Shown piece after piece: positions 1 through 9,789 of a stretch of DNA of 64,000 nt (its first letter is position 1; every line of letters begins with the position of its first letter). The DNA lies in contig OZ251578.1 of the NCBI GenBank assembly GCA_965243835.1, positions 2,294,001-2,358,000 of the forward strand, in the 5' to 3' direction. The position numbers and the translations under genes are program-made. The notes beneath the pieces were generated by a model, which worked only from the letters and a program-made list of their open reading frames with translations, was not told the DNA's origin and searched no databases. The DNA is from G965202665 sp965243835 (lineage in GTDB: Bacteria; Actinomycetota; Acidimicrobiia; Spongiisociales; Spongiisociaceae).

Positions 1-129
1 GGTGACTACGAAGACCACCGTTCCCGGAGACCGCAATTAGAAGAAATAATCAGGCGTTTCACCTATGCGGCGGATGGCCTCTCGTGGACGGCGAGTGATT
101 TTCTCCGCGAAATTTGCGATTGCGCATAG
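1..129 (+). CDS. C-terminal end of an SLH-like surface protein (partial)
   Basis: The frame open from base 1 ends at a TAG at 127-129 and encodes about 42 residues. They begin GDYEDHRSRRPQLEEIIRRF, which closely matches the C-terminal region of the complete protein at 260-1033 (KDYEDHRTQRPELQGIIRRF). This is therefore the tail of a tandem paralog whose body lies outside the window. The last residues diverge from the paralog (ending EICDCA instead of WETFGL). The function is unknown beyond what is inferred for the neighbour. Confidence 0.7.
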   Translation, partial: GDYEDHRSRRPQLEEIIRRFTYAADGLSWTASDFLREICDCA

Positions 130-259
130 TAGTAACCAACAGTTGTCCCCCCCGAGAAACAAAAACCCGGCACAGACAGCAAACGAGCGGATGGTCGGTT
201 TGCGGTACAATGCCTGTCCCCGCTACGCCCGAATGCCCCAGAAAGGAACGTAAGAAACC

Positions 260-1033
260 ATGAACAAACCAACCCGAATAACGGTTACGGTGATACTGGC
301 GGTTGCGCTGGCCTTGCCGGTGATAGCCCAGGCGACCAGATTCCCGGATGTCCCGGCGACCCACCTGCGGCAGGCCGACATCGCATCCGTAGCCGACCAA
401 GGCTGGTTCATCGGGAAAACCGACGGCACCTACGACCCCGAAGGCAACATAACCCCCGGCCAAATGGCCCGGGTAATCGGCCGAATATTCCCCAACGGAA
501 TGACCCGCGCCGAATTCGCCTCCCTGTTACTAGTAACCAACCAATGGTCCCAAAACGGCAAACCCACCTTCACCGGCACCACCACAACCACCACGCGCCC
601 CGCCCCCACCACAACCACCACGCGCCCAACCCCGACCACGACGACACGTCCTATCACGACCACGACGGAATCCCCTTCCATCGCAGAACGAATCGCCGAG
701 CGGGAAGCCCTTGCCGCCTTGCTGGATTCCCCCCTGTGGAGCGCATCGCCAACCGATGTCTATGTCTGGTCGGACATAAAGGTAAAAACCGTCGGAGAAG
801 CAGCCATAGAGGATTTTGAGGAGATGTTCCGAGAAGCAGAACGAATAAATGAGAGGTGGGCCGCCATAGACACCAGATCAACTGTTAATAGAATGTTAAA
901 TTGGTGGTATGACGCGGAGAAAGATTACGAAGATCACCGCACCCAAAGGCCGGAATTACAAGGAATAATCAGACGCTTCCAAAACGCGGCGAATAGTTGG
1001 GAATGGGAGGTGTGGGAAACATTTGGACTATGA
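260..1033 (+). CDS. Exported SLH-like domain protein with Thr-rich linker
   Basis: 257 residues. A signal peptide (residues 1-25, hydrophobic core VTVILAVALALPVIA) is followed by one SLH-like module. It opens FPDVPATHLRQADIASV, continues with GWFIGKTDGTYDPEGNITPGQMARVIGRIFP, and is joined to a Thr/Pro-rich linker of TTTTTRP repeats at about residues 110-145. The C-terminal ~110 residues are acidic, Trp-rich and predicted helical, and are unassigned. SLH-like modules in this group are thought to hold exported proteins at the cell surface. The gene follows the tail of a tandem paralog ending at 129 and has AGAAAGGAACG before its ATG as a ribosome binding site. Exported localisation is well supported; the biochemical role is not. 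Confidence 0.8.
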   Translation: MNKPTRITVTVILAVALALPVIAQATRFPDVPATHLRQADIASVADQGWFIGKTDGTYDPEGNITPGQMARVIGRIFPNGMTRAEFASLLLVTNQWSQNGKPTFTGTTTTTTRPAPTTTTTRPTPTTTTRPITTTTESPSIAERIAEREALAALLDSPLWSASPTDVYVWSDIKVKTVGEAAIEDFEEMFREAERINERWAAIDTRSTVNRMLNWWYDAEKDYEDHRTQRPELQGIIRRFQNAANSWEWEVWETFGL

Positions 1034-1067
1034 CAGGTGACGGTGCTAAAGGTGCGTGCGAAGGACC

Positions 1068-1410
1068 TTTGACCACGGTACTGACCCTCACCTCGCTCTG
1101 CCAAGGGGCTAGCTGAGCAACCCGTTGCGGGCAATGGGATTACTACGTCGCCTTCCTGGTCGGTGCGGCGGACGGTCATTCCGGCCGCGGCTAAATCAGC
1201 CAGCACATTCTCCGAGGGGTGACCGTAATTGTTGGGGCCGACGCTGACCACCGACAGGCGGGCTCCCGTTTCTATCGGCCAGTCCCGGTCCGAGGTATCC
1301 GCACCCTAATGAGGAACTTTGAGAAATATCCACCGGCGGCAGGGCGTCTCACACCATGCAACCCCAACTGGAACCTACTCCCCACCCTCACTCCCCCTCA
1401 AATCCGAAGA
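1068..1410 (-). pseudogene. Decayed tandem copy of the comEC 3' end
   Basis: Bases 1136-1350 align almost base for base with 1487-1690, the end of comEC. Both read through the motif that in comEC encodes VSVGPNNYGHPSE and RRTDQEGDVVIPLP. Similarity continues leftward past the comEC stop (around 1068-1135 against 1415-1486), so the duplicated unit held the last ~70 codons plus downstream DNA. It has no start and is not a gene. It accounts for most of the non-coding stretch 1034-1454. Confidence 0.85.
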
Positions 1411-1454
1411 GCCCCTTTGGCCACGGTGTGGCCTCATCGCGCTCTACTGGGAAT

Positions 1455-3764
1455 CTAGTTGGGCGGGCCGGGGACGGGCAACGGGATTACTACGTCGCCT
1501 TCTTGGTCGGTGCGGCGGACGGTCATTCCGGCCGCGGCCAAGTCAGCCAAGAGGGTTTCCGAGGGGTGGCCGTAATTGTTGGGGCCGACGCTGACTACCG
1601 CTAGGCGGGCCCCGGTTTCTTTTAGCCAGTCCGGGTCGGAGGTGTCCGCGCCCTGGTGGGGGACTTTGAGAATGTCCACCGGGGGCGGGGGCATCTCCCG
1701 CTGGGCGATGGTTTCAATATCGCCGCTGAGCAGGATGCGGGTGCCGGCGTAACCGGCCACCACTACCAGGGACTGGTCGTTACGGGAGGCGTAGCGGCGC
1801 CGGGGACCGATTACCTCTAAAGTAATATCTCCCACCCGGTATGTCCCCAACTCCGGGACGGTCACCCGGGTGCGGCGGGCGGCGTCCTCCGCGAACCTGG
1901 CGAACCCCTCCCCCTGGCCGGGGAACGGGGCGTACCACATCATCCCCACCGGGTAAGCGGCCAGCACATCCCCCAGCCCCCCGTAATGGTCGAAGTGGGA
2001 ATGCGACACCACCAATAGATCTATGCTGCGCACCCCATGCCGGGACAGGCCGTCCAGGACCGCCCGCCCGTCGGAGCCTCCGTCCACCAGTATGGTTTCC
2101 CCGCCCGCCCCCAGCAACAACAAAGAATCCCCCTGTCCCACATCCAGGGCCGCAAAAGCGGGGCCTGAAGTTCCGCCCGCCGCGGGCAGGGTGAGTATCA
2201 GAACCAACAACGCCCCCGCCATCGCCGCCGGGGGACGGGTGCGCCGCCAGGCAAGCCCCGCCCCGGCCGCCGCCAGCAGGATAAACGCCGTCCAGCCCAC
2301 TTGCGGGAGCAACGCGGTCGCCCCGGCCACTCCCAAAACCGCCTTGCCGAAGAAAGAACCCGCCCACAACAGGGGACCGAACCCGGTCAAGGCCCCCATC
2401 CCGCCGGCGATGGTGGCCGCGGCCACCAGGGGGGCGGACAGCACGTTGGCCAGCGGCGACCACAGGGGAAGGCCGCCCACGGCCAACAGCAAAACGGGGG
2501 CCACCGCAACCTGCGCCCCGCAGGACGCTCCCAGCGAGGTGGCCAGCCAACGGGGTTTCACCGCCGGGAACCAGCCGGACCCGATCACCACCCCGGCGGT
2601 GGCGGCCACCGACAGCATGAACCCCAGGCTGAACCCCAACTCCGGCGATATTAATAACAGCAACCCCACTCCCGTCCCCATCACTTTCCAGATGTCGGGA
2701 AGCAGTCCGAAGGGGACGGCCACCAGTATCAGGCCGGCCATCACCGCCGCCCGCAACACCGACGGGTCGGGGCCGATCAACAACACGAAGAACACCAGCC
2801 CGGCCAAACCCAGAACCGCCCGGCGCCGGGAACTCCATCCCAGGGGCCCGGCCGCTAGGAACAACGCCCCCAGAAACAGGGCGACGTTGCTGCCCGACAC
2901 CGCCACGTAATGGGACATCCCGGAGCGGCGCATGTTTTCCACGTCGATCCGTTCCAGGTGGGAGGTGTCGCCCAGCAGGAACCCGGCCAGCAAAGCCCGG
3001 CCCCGCTCGGTGCGGGGTTGCAGGCGGTCCAGCAGATAGTTGCGGAAGCCGGCCACCGCTCCGCCCGGCCAGCCGCCGGCCGTTCCCGCCGGGCGGGGGG
3101 ATTTGGCGGCCCCCGACCAGGCGACGGGACGCCCCAGGCCGCCGCCGGGGGAGGGCTTCATTACGGTGCGAATTTCCCACAGCTGGCCCGCTCGCCATCC
3201 GGACACGTCTCCCCGCAACCAACCCGGCGGGCCGTCCCAGGATCGGGCGCCCTCCGACCGGACGACGGCCGTCGGTTTCGCCAGCACCGAGCCGTTGTCC
3301 GACGATCCCCGTCCGGCGGTTACGGCCCGCACTATCACCCGCACCGGACCGGCGGGGAGTTCCGCTTCCCGCACCCGTTGCTCGCGGTCGGACAGCAAAA
3401 TCCCGCTTACCGTCCCCGCCGCCGCCAAACCGAGCAGAAGCGCCGGAGTTGCTTTGCGCAGTGCCGGCAACGATGGTGGCAACGGTTTGGTTTTCAAGAG
3501 CAAAAACACGCACGTCCCGGCCAGTAATGCTCCGGCCAACGGCCACGCCGCCGGACGCAACTTGACCCCGACGGCCACCCCCGCCCAAATAGCCGCCGCC
3601 CCCGCCGGCCAAACCAGATTGGCCCGGTTGGGAAGCCGATGATTCCCTTTCACCCGCTCATCCCTCACCCGCCCCCACAACCCCACGCCGACAACCGCCG
3701 GAGCCGTCCGCCGCACGCATCCAAACGGGTGGATAAACAAACGGGCTTCACCTGTCTGACCCAA
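1455..3764 (-). CDS. comEC: ComEC/Rec2 DNA-uptake channel protein
   Basis: This is the inner-membrane channel that carries single-stranded DNA into the cell during natural transformation. Read from a TTG at 3764 it has 769 residues; a GTG at about 3651 preceded by GAGGG is an alternative start that drops a non-hydrophobic leader. The order is N-terminal membrane segments, a soluble OB-like region, the competence domain (LLAGFLLGDTSHLERID, then MSHYVAVSGSNVALFLG), several more membrane spans, and a C-terminal metallo-beta-lactamase-like domain. That domain shows DVGQGDS, the metal motif SHSHFDHYGG, LLSGDIE and VPHQGADTSD. All parts expected of a full-length ComEC are present. It lies 8 bases downstream of comEA in one operon, and its 3' end is duplicated at 1068-1410. 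Confidence 0.95.
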   Translation of the reverse strand: MGQTGEARLFIHPFGCVRRTAPAVVGVGLWGRVRDERVKGNHRLPNRANLVWPAGAAAIWAGVAVGVKLRPAAWPLAGALLAGTCVFLLLKTKPLPPSLPALRKATPALLLGLAAAGTVSGILLSDREQRVREAELPAGPVRVIVRAVTAGRGSSDNGSVLAKPTAVVRSEGARSWDGPPGWLRGDVSGWRAGQLWEIRTVMKPSPGGGLGRPVAWSGAAKSPRPAGTAGGWPGGAVAGFRNYLLDRLQPRTERGRALLAGFLLGDTSHLERIDVENMRRSGMSHYVAVSGSNVALFLGALFLAAGPLGWSSRRRAVLGLAGLVFFVLLIGPDPSVLRAAVMAGLILVAVPFGLLPDIWKVMGTGVGLLLLISPELGFSLGFMLSVAATAGVVIGSGWFPAVKPRWLATSLGASCGAQVAVAPVLLLAVGGLPLWSPLANVLSAPLVAAATIAGGMGALTGFGPLLWAGSFFGKAVLGVAGATALLPQVGWTAFILLAAAGAGLAWRRTRPPAAMAGALLVLILTLPAAGGTSGPAFAALDVGQGDSLLLLGAGGETILVDGGSDGRAVLDGLSRHGVRSIDLLVVSHSHFDHYGGLGDVLAAYPVGMMWYAPFPGQGEGFARFAEDAARRTRVTVPELGTYRVGDITLEVIGPRRRYASRNDQSLVVVAGYAGTRILLSGDIETIAQREMPPPPVDILKVPHQGADTSDPDWLKETGARLAVVSVGPNNYGHPSETLLADLAAAGMTVRRTDQEGDVVIPLPVPGPPN

Positions 3765-3772
3765 CCCGTCTC

Positions 3773-4507
3773 TCAGCCGACTAGCGCGTAGTCGCGTATT
3801 GCGGCCAGTTTGCCTTCGCCGATGCCGGGGACATCCAGCAGGTCCTCCACCGTGCGAAACGGGCCGTTGGCCTCCCGGTGGGAGACGATGCGGGTCGCGA
3901 TCACCTCCCCCACCCCGGGCAAACGGGTCATATCAGTCACCCCGGCCCGGTTGATGTCCACTTTTCCGTCCCCGGTGACGCTCGCCCCCGCGCCGCTACC
4001 GGCCCCCGCCGTTGCTTCGCCCGCCCAGGGCACCACCAGTTGCATCCCGTCCCGGACCTCCGCCGCCAGGTTGATGGAACCGAACCCGGCCCCCGGCCGC
4101 ACCCCCCCGGCGGCTTCGATGGCGTCCGCCACCCGGCTCCCGTCGGCCACCGCCACCAGCCCCGGAGCGGCCACCGCCCCCGAAACATGCACGGTGAGCC
4201 AACGGGCCGGAGCGGGAGAAGCCGGAACCGCGGGAGACGCGGGAGACGCCGCAACAGGCGCGACGGTAATTTCGGAAACGGGCGGCGGGAGGCTCCCGGA
4301 GCGGGTTGAGTACCACAGGGCCGCCCCCAGGGTCGCCGCCAACCCCCCGGCCAGAACCGCCGCCGTCAACCGTCGCGACGCCCTTACCGGAGAAGCCACC
4401 GGAGAGTTCGCCGGAGAAAACGCCGGATCGTCGACCGGGACGTTGCCCCGGTCACTGTCGGGATGAGAATGGGTTTGGGTTTGGGTTTTATGCGTCATAT
4501 CCCACAT
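3773..4507 (-). CDS. comEA: ComEA competence DNA receptor
   Basis: 244 residues. A cytoplasmic N-terminus is followed by one membrane anchor (AAVLAGGLAATLGAALWYST, about residues 48-67) and a Pro/Ala-rich spacer. Next comes an SLBB domain (WLTVHVSGAVAAPGLVAVAD, about 105-165) and a C-terminal double helix-hairpin-helix (VDINRAGVTDMTRLPGVGE, then LLDVPGIGEGKLAAIRDYALVG). The anchor-SLBB-HhH order is that of membrane-bound ComEA, which binds incoming double-stranded DNA and passes it to ComEC, encoded immediately downstream. ATG codons at 4507 and 4498 are both possible starts. The upstream region holds repeats rather than a clear promoter. Confidence 0.93.
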   Translation of the reverse strand: MWDMTHKTQTQTHSHPDSDRGNVPVDDPAFSPANSPVASPVRASRRLTAAVLAGGLAATLGAALWYSTRSGSLPPPVSEITVAPVAASPASPAVPASPAPARWLTVHVSGAVAAPGLVAVADGSRVADAIEAAGGVRPGAGFGSINLAAEVRDGMQLVVPWAGEATAGAGSGAGASVTGDGKVDINRAGVTDMTRLPGVGEVIATRIVSHREANGPFRTVEDLLDVPGIGEGKLAAIRDYALVG

Positions 4508-4813
4508 ATACCCAATTAATTCCCGAAAACGAAGGGGGTCGTTTTTCAGCTACGCGCCTTCCAATGCAAAGCATCGGATAAGTCCCCGATGGGCCCAAAA
4601 AACCAACCTCGCGAAAAAAATCTTTAGCGCAAACTATGCCCTCTACCAGCAGTTTTATAATTTTTACCCCCGCCCGCAAAAACAAACCCCTTGTTCAAAA
4701 CCGAAAAATTCGGTATTTTGGAGGGCGGGCAGGGCGGGGGGTGGAGTGGGTGGGTTTCGAAAGCGGCGGAAAAATTTTTTGCGAGCGGACGCCGAGGGAG
4801 CCGGTTGGCGGGC

Positions 4814-4830
4814 GGGGGGGGGGGGGGGGG
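4814..4830 (+). repeat. 17-base poly-G tract
   Basis: An uninterrupted run of 17 G lies in the spacer of the first unit of the leuS-tail array, about 310 bases upstream of the comEA start and between non-coding repeats. The equivalent place in the other two units is G-rich but interrupted, so the run has expanded in this copy only. Tracts this long usually slip during replication and are also a common place for sequencing error. Confidence 0.8.
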
Positions 4831-4849
4831 AAATTTTCACACGACTCAC

Positions 4850-5130
4850 ACAACCAGGTTCAACAGTTTGGGGAAACGGTCCACCACCCGGCGAAATTCC
4901 GACCCTCCCAAGTAGCGTCGCGCATTATCGGCCCCGACAACCAAGTCCAAAGCCTCGTCCCTGGCCACCCCCACCGACACCCGAAACCGGGGCCCGCACC
5001 TTGCCGTTGACCCACACCGCCAGGATCACTTCTTCGCCGACAGCGGCCTCCGGATCCGACTCCAGCCAGGGTGCCAAATGCCACACTCACCCGGCGGCCA
5101 GTCCCCGCCGAGCCTCTTCGGTCACGCGCG
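4850..5130 (-). pseudogene. Decayed leuS C-terminal fragment, copy A
   Basis: This is about 280 bases matching the final ~95 codons of leuS (5916-6215). The traces of the NGKVR, GADN and NLLNLVV-coding regions are still readable, but frameshifts and stops are present. It has no start codon or upstream gene body. It belongs to the tandem array 4595-6215. Confidence 0.85.
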
Positions 5131-5389
5131 GGCTATGGGAGCCGGATGGGTCAACAACCCGACCTCGCGAAAAAAATCTTTAGCACAAACTATGCCCTCT
5201 ACCAGCAGTTTTACGATTTTTGCTCCCGCCCGCAAAAACGACCCCCTTGTTTACAACCGAAAAATTCGGTATTTTGGAGGGCGGGCAGGGCGGGGGGTGG
5301 AGTGGGTGGGTTTCGAAAACAGCGAAAAGTTTTTTGAGAGCGGGCGACGCGGGCTCCGGTTGACGGGCCGAGGATACTTGATACGACCA

Positions 5390-5675
5390 GATTCAACAGG
5401 TTGGGGAAACGGTCCACCACCCGGCGAAATTCCGACCCTCCCAAGTAGCGTCGCACATTATCGGCCCCGGCAACCAAAGCCAGAGCCCCGTCTTTGGTCA
5501 CCCCCCACCGGCACCCGAAACGGACCCGCACTTTGCCGCTAACCCACACACCAAGATCACTTCTCCATCAACGTCCGCCTCCCGGTCCAACTCCGGCCCA
5601 GGGGGGCCAAATGCCACACTCCCCCGGCGTCCCGTATCCCGCTAAACTTCGTGGGTCACGCGAGAGGCTATGGGA
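5390..5675 (-). pseudogene. Decayed leuS C-terminal fragment, copy B
   Basis: This is a second truncated copy of the leuS 3' end. It is about as diverged as copy A, with deletions relative to the real gene in the segment encoding VTLVVQVNGKVRARF. It is interrupted and cannot produce a synthetase domain. Confidence 0.85.
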
Positions 5676-5915
5676 GCCGGATGGGTTGACAACCCGGCCT
5701 CGCGAAAAAAATATTTAGAACCAATTGGGCTTCTACCAGTAGTTTTACGGTTTTTGATACTGCTCCCAAATAACGAGCCTCTTGTTTGAAACTGGAAAAT
5801 TCAGTATTTTGGAGGGCGGGTAGGGCGGGGGGGTGGAGTGGGTGGGTTTCGAAAAGCGGCGAATTTTTGGGGGCCGCGGAGGGGGCGTTGGCGGTCGGGG
5901 GAACTTTTACACGAC

Positions 5916-8818
5916 TTACACGACCAGGTTCAACAGGTTGGGGAGGCGGTCCACCACCCGGCGGATTTCCGACCCTCCCAGGTGGCGTCGCACGTTGTCG
6001 GCGCCGGTAGCCAGGGCCAGTGCCTCGTCCTTGGTCACTCCCACCGGCACCCGGAACCGGGCCCGCACTTTGCCGTTGACCTGCACCACCAGGGTCACCT
6101 CTTCGTCGGCGGCGGCCTCCGGGTCCGACTCCGGCCAGGGTTGCAAATGCACGCTTTCCCGGTGACCCAGTCCCCGCCACACTTCTTCGGTCACGTGCGG
6201 GGCGATGGGGGCGGTGAGCAACACCAGTATCTGCAACGCCTCCCGCCACGCCTCCCGGGAAACGACGCGGGCGGCGCGCGCCTCGACCAGGGCGTTGCGG
6301 AGCACCATTAACTCTGCTACGGCCGTGTTCCAATGCAGGTTCTCCATGTCGTATCCCACCCGGTCGATAGCCTGATGGGCCCGGCGGCGCAGGTTCCGCT
6401 CCGCGGCGTGGTTTGCGTCATGCGGGTCATCGGGGGCCTTGGGCTGGTAGTCGGTTGCGCCCAGCCGCCACAGGTCGGTGATGAACCGGTGGGCTCCCCG
6501 GATGCCCCGGCTGTTCCACGGACCGCCTTTCTCCCATTCGAAGGCGAACATCAGATAGGCGCGCACCGTGTCCGCCCCGTATTCCTCCACCAGTTCGTCC
6601 GGGTTGACCACGTTCCCTTTGGATTTGGACATCCGTTGCACATCCAGTTTTTCCCGCAGTTGCAACAACGTGTTGGGGCCGGGTATGGCGGGGATGTCCA
6701 CCTGCGCCGTATCGGGAACTTCCACTTGCACATCTCCACCGGGCGATGACTCGGGCGGTAACTCCGGCGGTGACCCTGATGATGTTTCCGGTGATGATGG
6801 GGGCGCCTCCCCCCGCCGGGAGCGGGACATAGTCGGGGAAGCAACGGGGCGCACCCACAGAAGGTTTTTGCTCCGGCGGATAACCTCCCCCGCCACCGCC
6901 CCCCCGGTTGCCCCCTCCGCCGCCTCCGCCGCGGAAGCTACTACCCGCACTTTGTCGGCCACTAACCGGTCGCCCCGCGGTCGGCCCTCCACCGCCACCA
7001 GGTCGCCGGAGCGTTCCTCGCCCAGCACCTGCCCCTGGTTGCGGAGCATCAGCATCGGTTCGTCCAACACACCCTCCGGGTTCCGCCCCCGGGCCCGCAT
7101 CGCCTCCATCGTTTCGTCGAACACTCCCATATCCCGCAGGGCCTTGTTGAAAAACCGGGTGTAGAGCAGGTGCATCACCGCGTGTTCCGCCCCTCCGGTG
7201 TACAAATCCACCGGCAACCAGTAGGCGGCTTCCTCCGGATCGAACGGCCCCCGCTCATAATGGGGGCTCAGGTAGCGCAGGTGATACCAGGAGGAGCACA
7301 TAAAGGTGTCCATGGTGTCGGTTTCCCGAACGGCGGGAGTGGCGGTTTCGTCAGCGCCGGGGAGGACGGCGTTCAAAAACCCGGCGTGTTCCAGAAGCGG
7401 GCTGCGTCCGGTGGGCAGGAAATCCACGTCGGCGGGCAGTTCCACCGGCAAGTCCCCGTCGGGGACGGGCATCGCGGCGCCGTCCGGCCCGTACAAGATG
7501 GGAATCGGGCATCCCCAGTAGCGCTGGCGGCTGATCAGCCAGTCCCGCAACCGGTATTGGACTTCCCGGCGGCCGTGATTGTTCTCCTCCAGCCAGTCCA
7601 TCATCGCCCGCTTGGAATCTTCCATGAACAAACCGTCCATGAATTGGGAGTTGATGGAGGGGCCGTCTCCCTCGTAGGCGCCGCCGGGGAAGTCGGCGGG
7701 GGGCCGGACGGTGCGCAAAACGGGCAGGCCGTAACGCCGGGCGAACTCCCAGTCCCGACCGTCCTCCCCGGGCACGGCCATTATGGCCCCGGAGCCGTAA
7801 CTCATCAGCACGTAGTCGGCCACCCACACCGGAATGCGGCGCCCGCTGGCCGGGTTGAGGGCGCAACCGCCGGTGTCCACCCCCGTTTTTTCCTTGCCCA
7901 GGTCGGTGCGTTCCATTTCCGACCGGGCGGCGGCCCGCTCCCGGTAATCGTCCACCGCCGCCCGTTGCTCCCCGGTGGTCAGGACATCCACCAGCGGATG
8001 TTCGGGGGCCAGCACCATAAACGTAGCCCCGAACAGGGTGTCGGGCCGGGTGGTGAACACTTCCAGTGCCCGGTCGGAGTCGGGGCGTCCGTTGGCTTTC
8101 CCGGTAATCAACGGGAAAACCACCCGGGCTCCTACGGAGCGGCCGATCCAGTTGGTCTGCATGGCCACCACCGGGTCCGGCCAGTCGATGCCGTCGTAAA
8201 CCAACAGCTCTTCGGCGTAGCGGGTGATGCGGTAAAACCACTGTTCCATCATTTTTTGGACGACCGGCTGTCCGGTGCGTTCGTCCAAGCCCCCCATGAC
8301 CTGCTCGTTGGCCAGCACGGTCTGCATGCTGGGCGACCAGTTGACCAGGGCCTCCCCCCGGTAGGCCAGGTCCGCTTCGTAGAGACGGGAGAACAACCAT
8401 TGCGACCAGCGGTAATACTCGGGAGTGCAGGACACCGCCTCCCGCCGCCAGTCGATCATCGTCCCATGGTGCGCAACTGCCCCCGCATCCGTTCGATGTT
8501 GGCGTAGGTCCATTCCCAGGGGTGGATGTTGGCTTGGATGGCGGCGTTTTCGGCGGGGAGGCCGAAGGCGTCGAAGCCCATGGGGAACAGCACGTTGAAG
8601 CCCCGCATGCGCATATAGCGGGCGCGGGCGTCGGAGGGGGTCATGGCGTACCAGTGGCCGATGTGCAGGTCGCCGCTGGGGTAGGGCAACATGGTCAGGG
8701 CGTAGTGCTTGGGGCGGGACCAGTCCACATCGGACTGGTAGATCCCGGTTTCTTCCCACTCCCGTTGCCATTTTTCCTCCACCGCGCGGTGGTCGTAGCT
8801 TTGTCTCACATCGGCCAT
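5916..8818 (-). CDS. leuS: Leucyl-tRNA synthetase, with an apparent -1 frameshift near 8463
   Basis: Charges tRNA-Leu. The N-terminal 120 residues (ATG at 8818) carry the ATP-binding motif in PYPSGDLHIGHWYAMTPSD. The frame then breaks at about 8463, where MRGQLRTMG should continue into TMIDWRREAVSCTPEYYRW; one G appears to be missing from an ATGGG. The rest includes the editing region (FTTRPDTLFGATFM), the catalytic segment, MSKSKGNVVNP and the C-terminal end NLLNLVV. Between LMLRNQGQVLGEER and MSKSKGN lies an insertion of about 130 residues with a Pro/Ser/Glu-rich low-complexity part, in the region where some bacterial LeuRS carry a leucine-specific domain. Because the enzyme is essential and both halves are well conserved, the break is more likely a sequencing error than a real mutation. 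Confidence 0.92.
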
Positions 8819-8997
8819 GTTACCGCACCCGGCGCCCGCCCCCGCAGACCCGCCCGACGGCCGGTTTTACCCCTCTCCGCCGGCATCGCCCCGGCGCCTG
8901 ACTGCGGAAACGGGTTATACGCGGGGGTTTTTGATTGACGGTTGCGCGACAAAAACGGGTAAACGGGCGGCAAACGTCTATAGTTGCCGGGTATTAC

Positions 8998-9777
8998 ATG
9001 CCGACCTTGACGCCGAAGCCGCTGATAACGCTGACCACAACGGTGCGGGTGGCCGACACTTATCTGGGACCGAAAACCTGGTTGCACGGCTTGGGGACTT
9101 ACTACACCGAGGCGGTGCGGCGCACCGGGGCGGCCGTCATGGCCGTGCCGGAAATGGAACCCGGGGACGCGCCGTTGTTGCTGCATGGGGCGGACGGGTT
9201 GCTGATCACCGGGGGGCACGACATCGACCCGGCCTTGTACGGGCAGGACAACACGGCCAGCGTGGACCTGGACCGCACCGATGACGACCGCGACGTCGCC
9301 TTGGTGCTGGAGGCCCGGCGGCGGCGCATACCGACGCTGGCCATCTGCCGGGGCATACAGGTGTTGAACGTGGCCCTGGGCGGCACCCTGCATCAGCATA
9401 TCCTGGACGAGGATCACCCGGAGCATCCGGTTATGGCCGACTCGCCGGAGATACGCAACGCCCACCGGCATTCGGTCGACTTGGAACCGGACAGCCGCCT
9501 GACCGACATTTACGCAACGGGCCGCCGCCGGGTGAACTCCCTGCACCATCAGGCCGTGGACGGGGTCGGGGACGGGTTGCGGGTGGTGGGGCGAACCCCG
9601 GGCGGGCACATCGAGGCGGTGGAAAGCGCCGACCCGGAATGGCCTGTGCTGGCCGTGCAGTGGCACCCGGAAATGCTGGACGACCCGGAGGAACAAGCCC
9701 TGTTCGAAGCCTTCGCCGAGGACGCCCGCGCCTACCGGCGCCGCCGTCGGGGAATGGGCTACCGCACCGGTTCGTAA
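8998..9777 (+). CDS. Class I glutamine amidotransferase-like hydrolase (peptidase C26, PuuD-like)
   Basis: 259 residues from the ATG at 8998; the frame is open upstream to 8935, but that part lacks protein-like character. The fold is the gamma-glutamyl-hydrolase type. It has an oxyanion/substrate loop (GLLITGGHDIDPALYG), the nucleophile cysteine in AICRGIQVLN, and the His-Glu pair in VQWHPEM. Relatives cleave gamma-glutamyl bonds, for example gamma-glutamyl-GABA in putrescine breakdown. No polyamine genes lie nearby, so the substrate is unknown. It is divergent from leuS across a ~180-base intergenic region. Confidence 0.85.
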   Translation: MPTLTPKPLITLTTTVRVADTYLGPKTWLHGLGTYYTEAVRRTGAAVMAVPEMEPGDAPLLLHGADGLLITGGHDIDPALYGQDNTASVDLDRTDDDRDVALVLEARRRRIPTLAICRGIQVLNVALGGTLHQHILDEDHPEHPVMADSPEIRNAHRHSVDLEPDSRLTDIYATGRRRVNSLHHQAVDGVGDGLRVVGRTPGGHIEAVESADPEWPVLAVQWHPEMLDDPEEQALFEAFAEDARAYRRRRRGMGYRTGS

Positions 9778-9789
9778 GAGCTCAAGGTC

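Larger units (their letters stand above)
4595..6215. repeat. Three-unit tandem array (~0.54 kb period) built from the leuS 3' end
   Basis: A block starting GCGAAAAAAATCTTTAG recurs at 4611, 5167 and (as ...ATATTTAG) 5702, giving periods of 556 and 535 bases. Each unit contains the same spacer (a TTCGGTATTTTGGAGGGCGG stretch, then a G-rich run) followed by the end of leuS. The third unit is the real leuS terminus (5916 to about 6215). The two left copies carry many substitutions and small indels. No gene other than the leuS fragments is visible between comEA and leuS. Confidence 0.9.
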
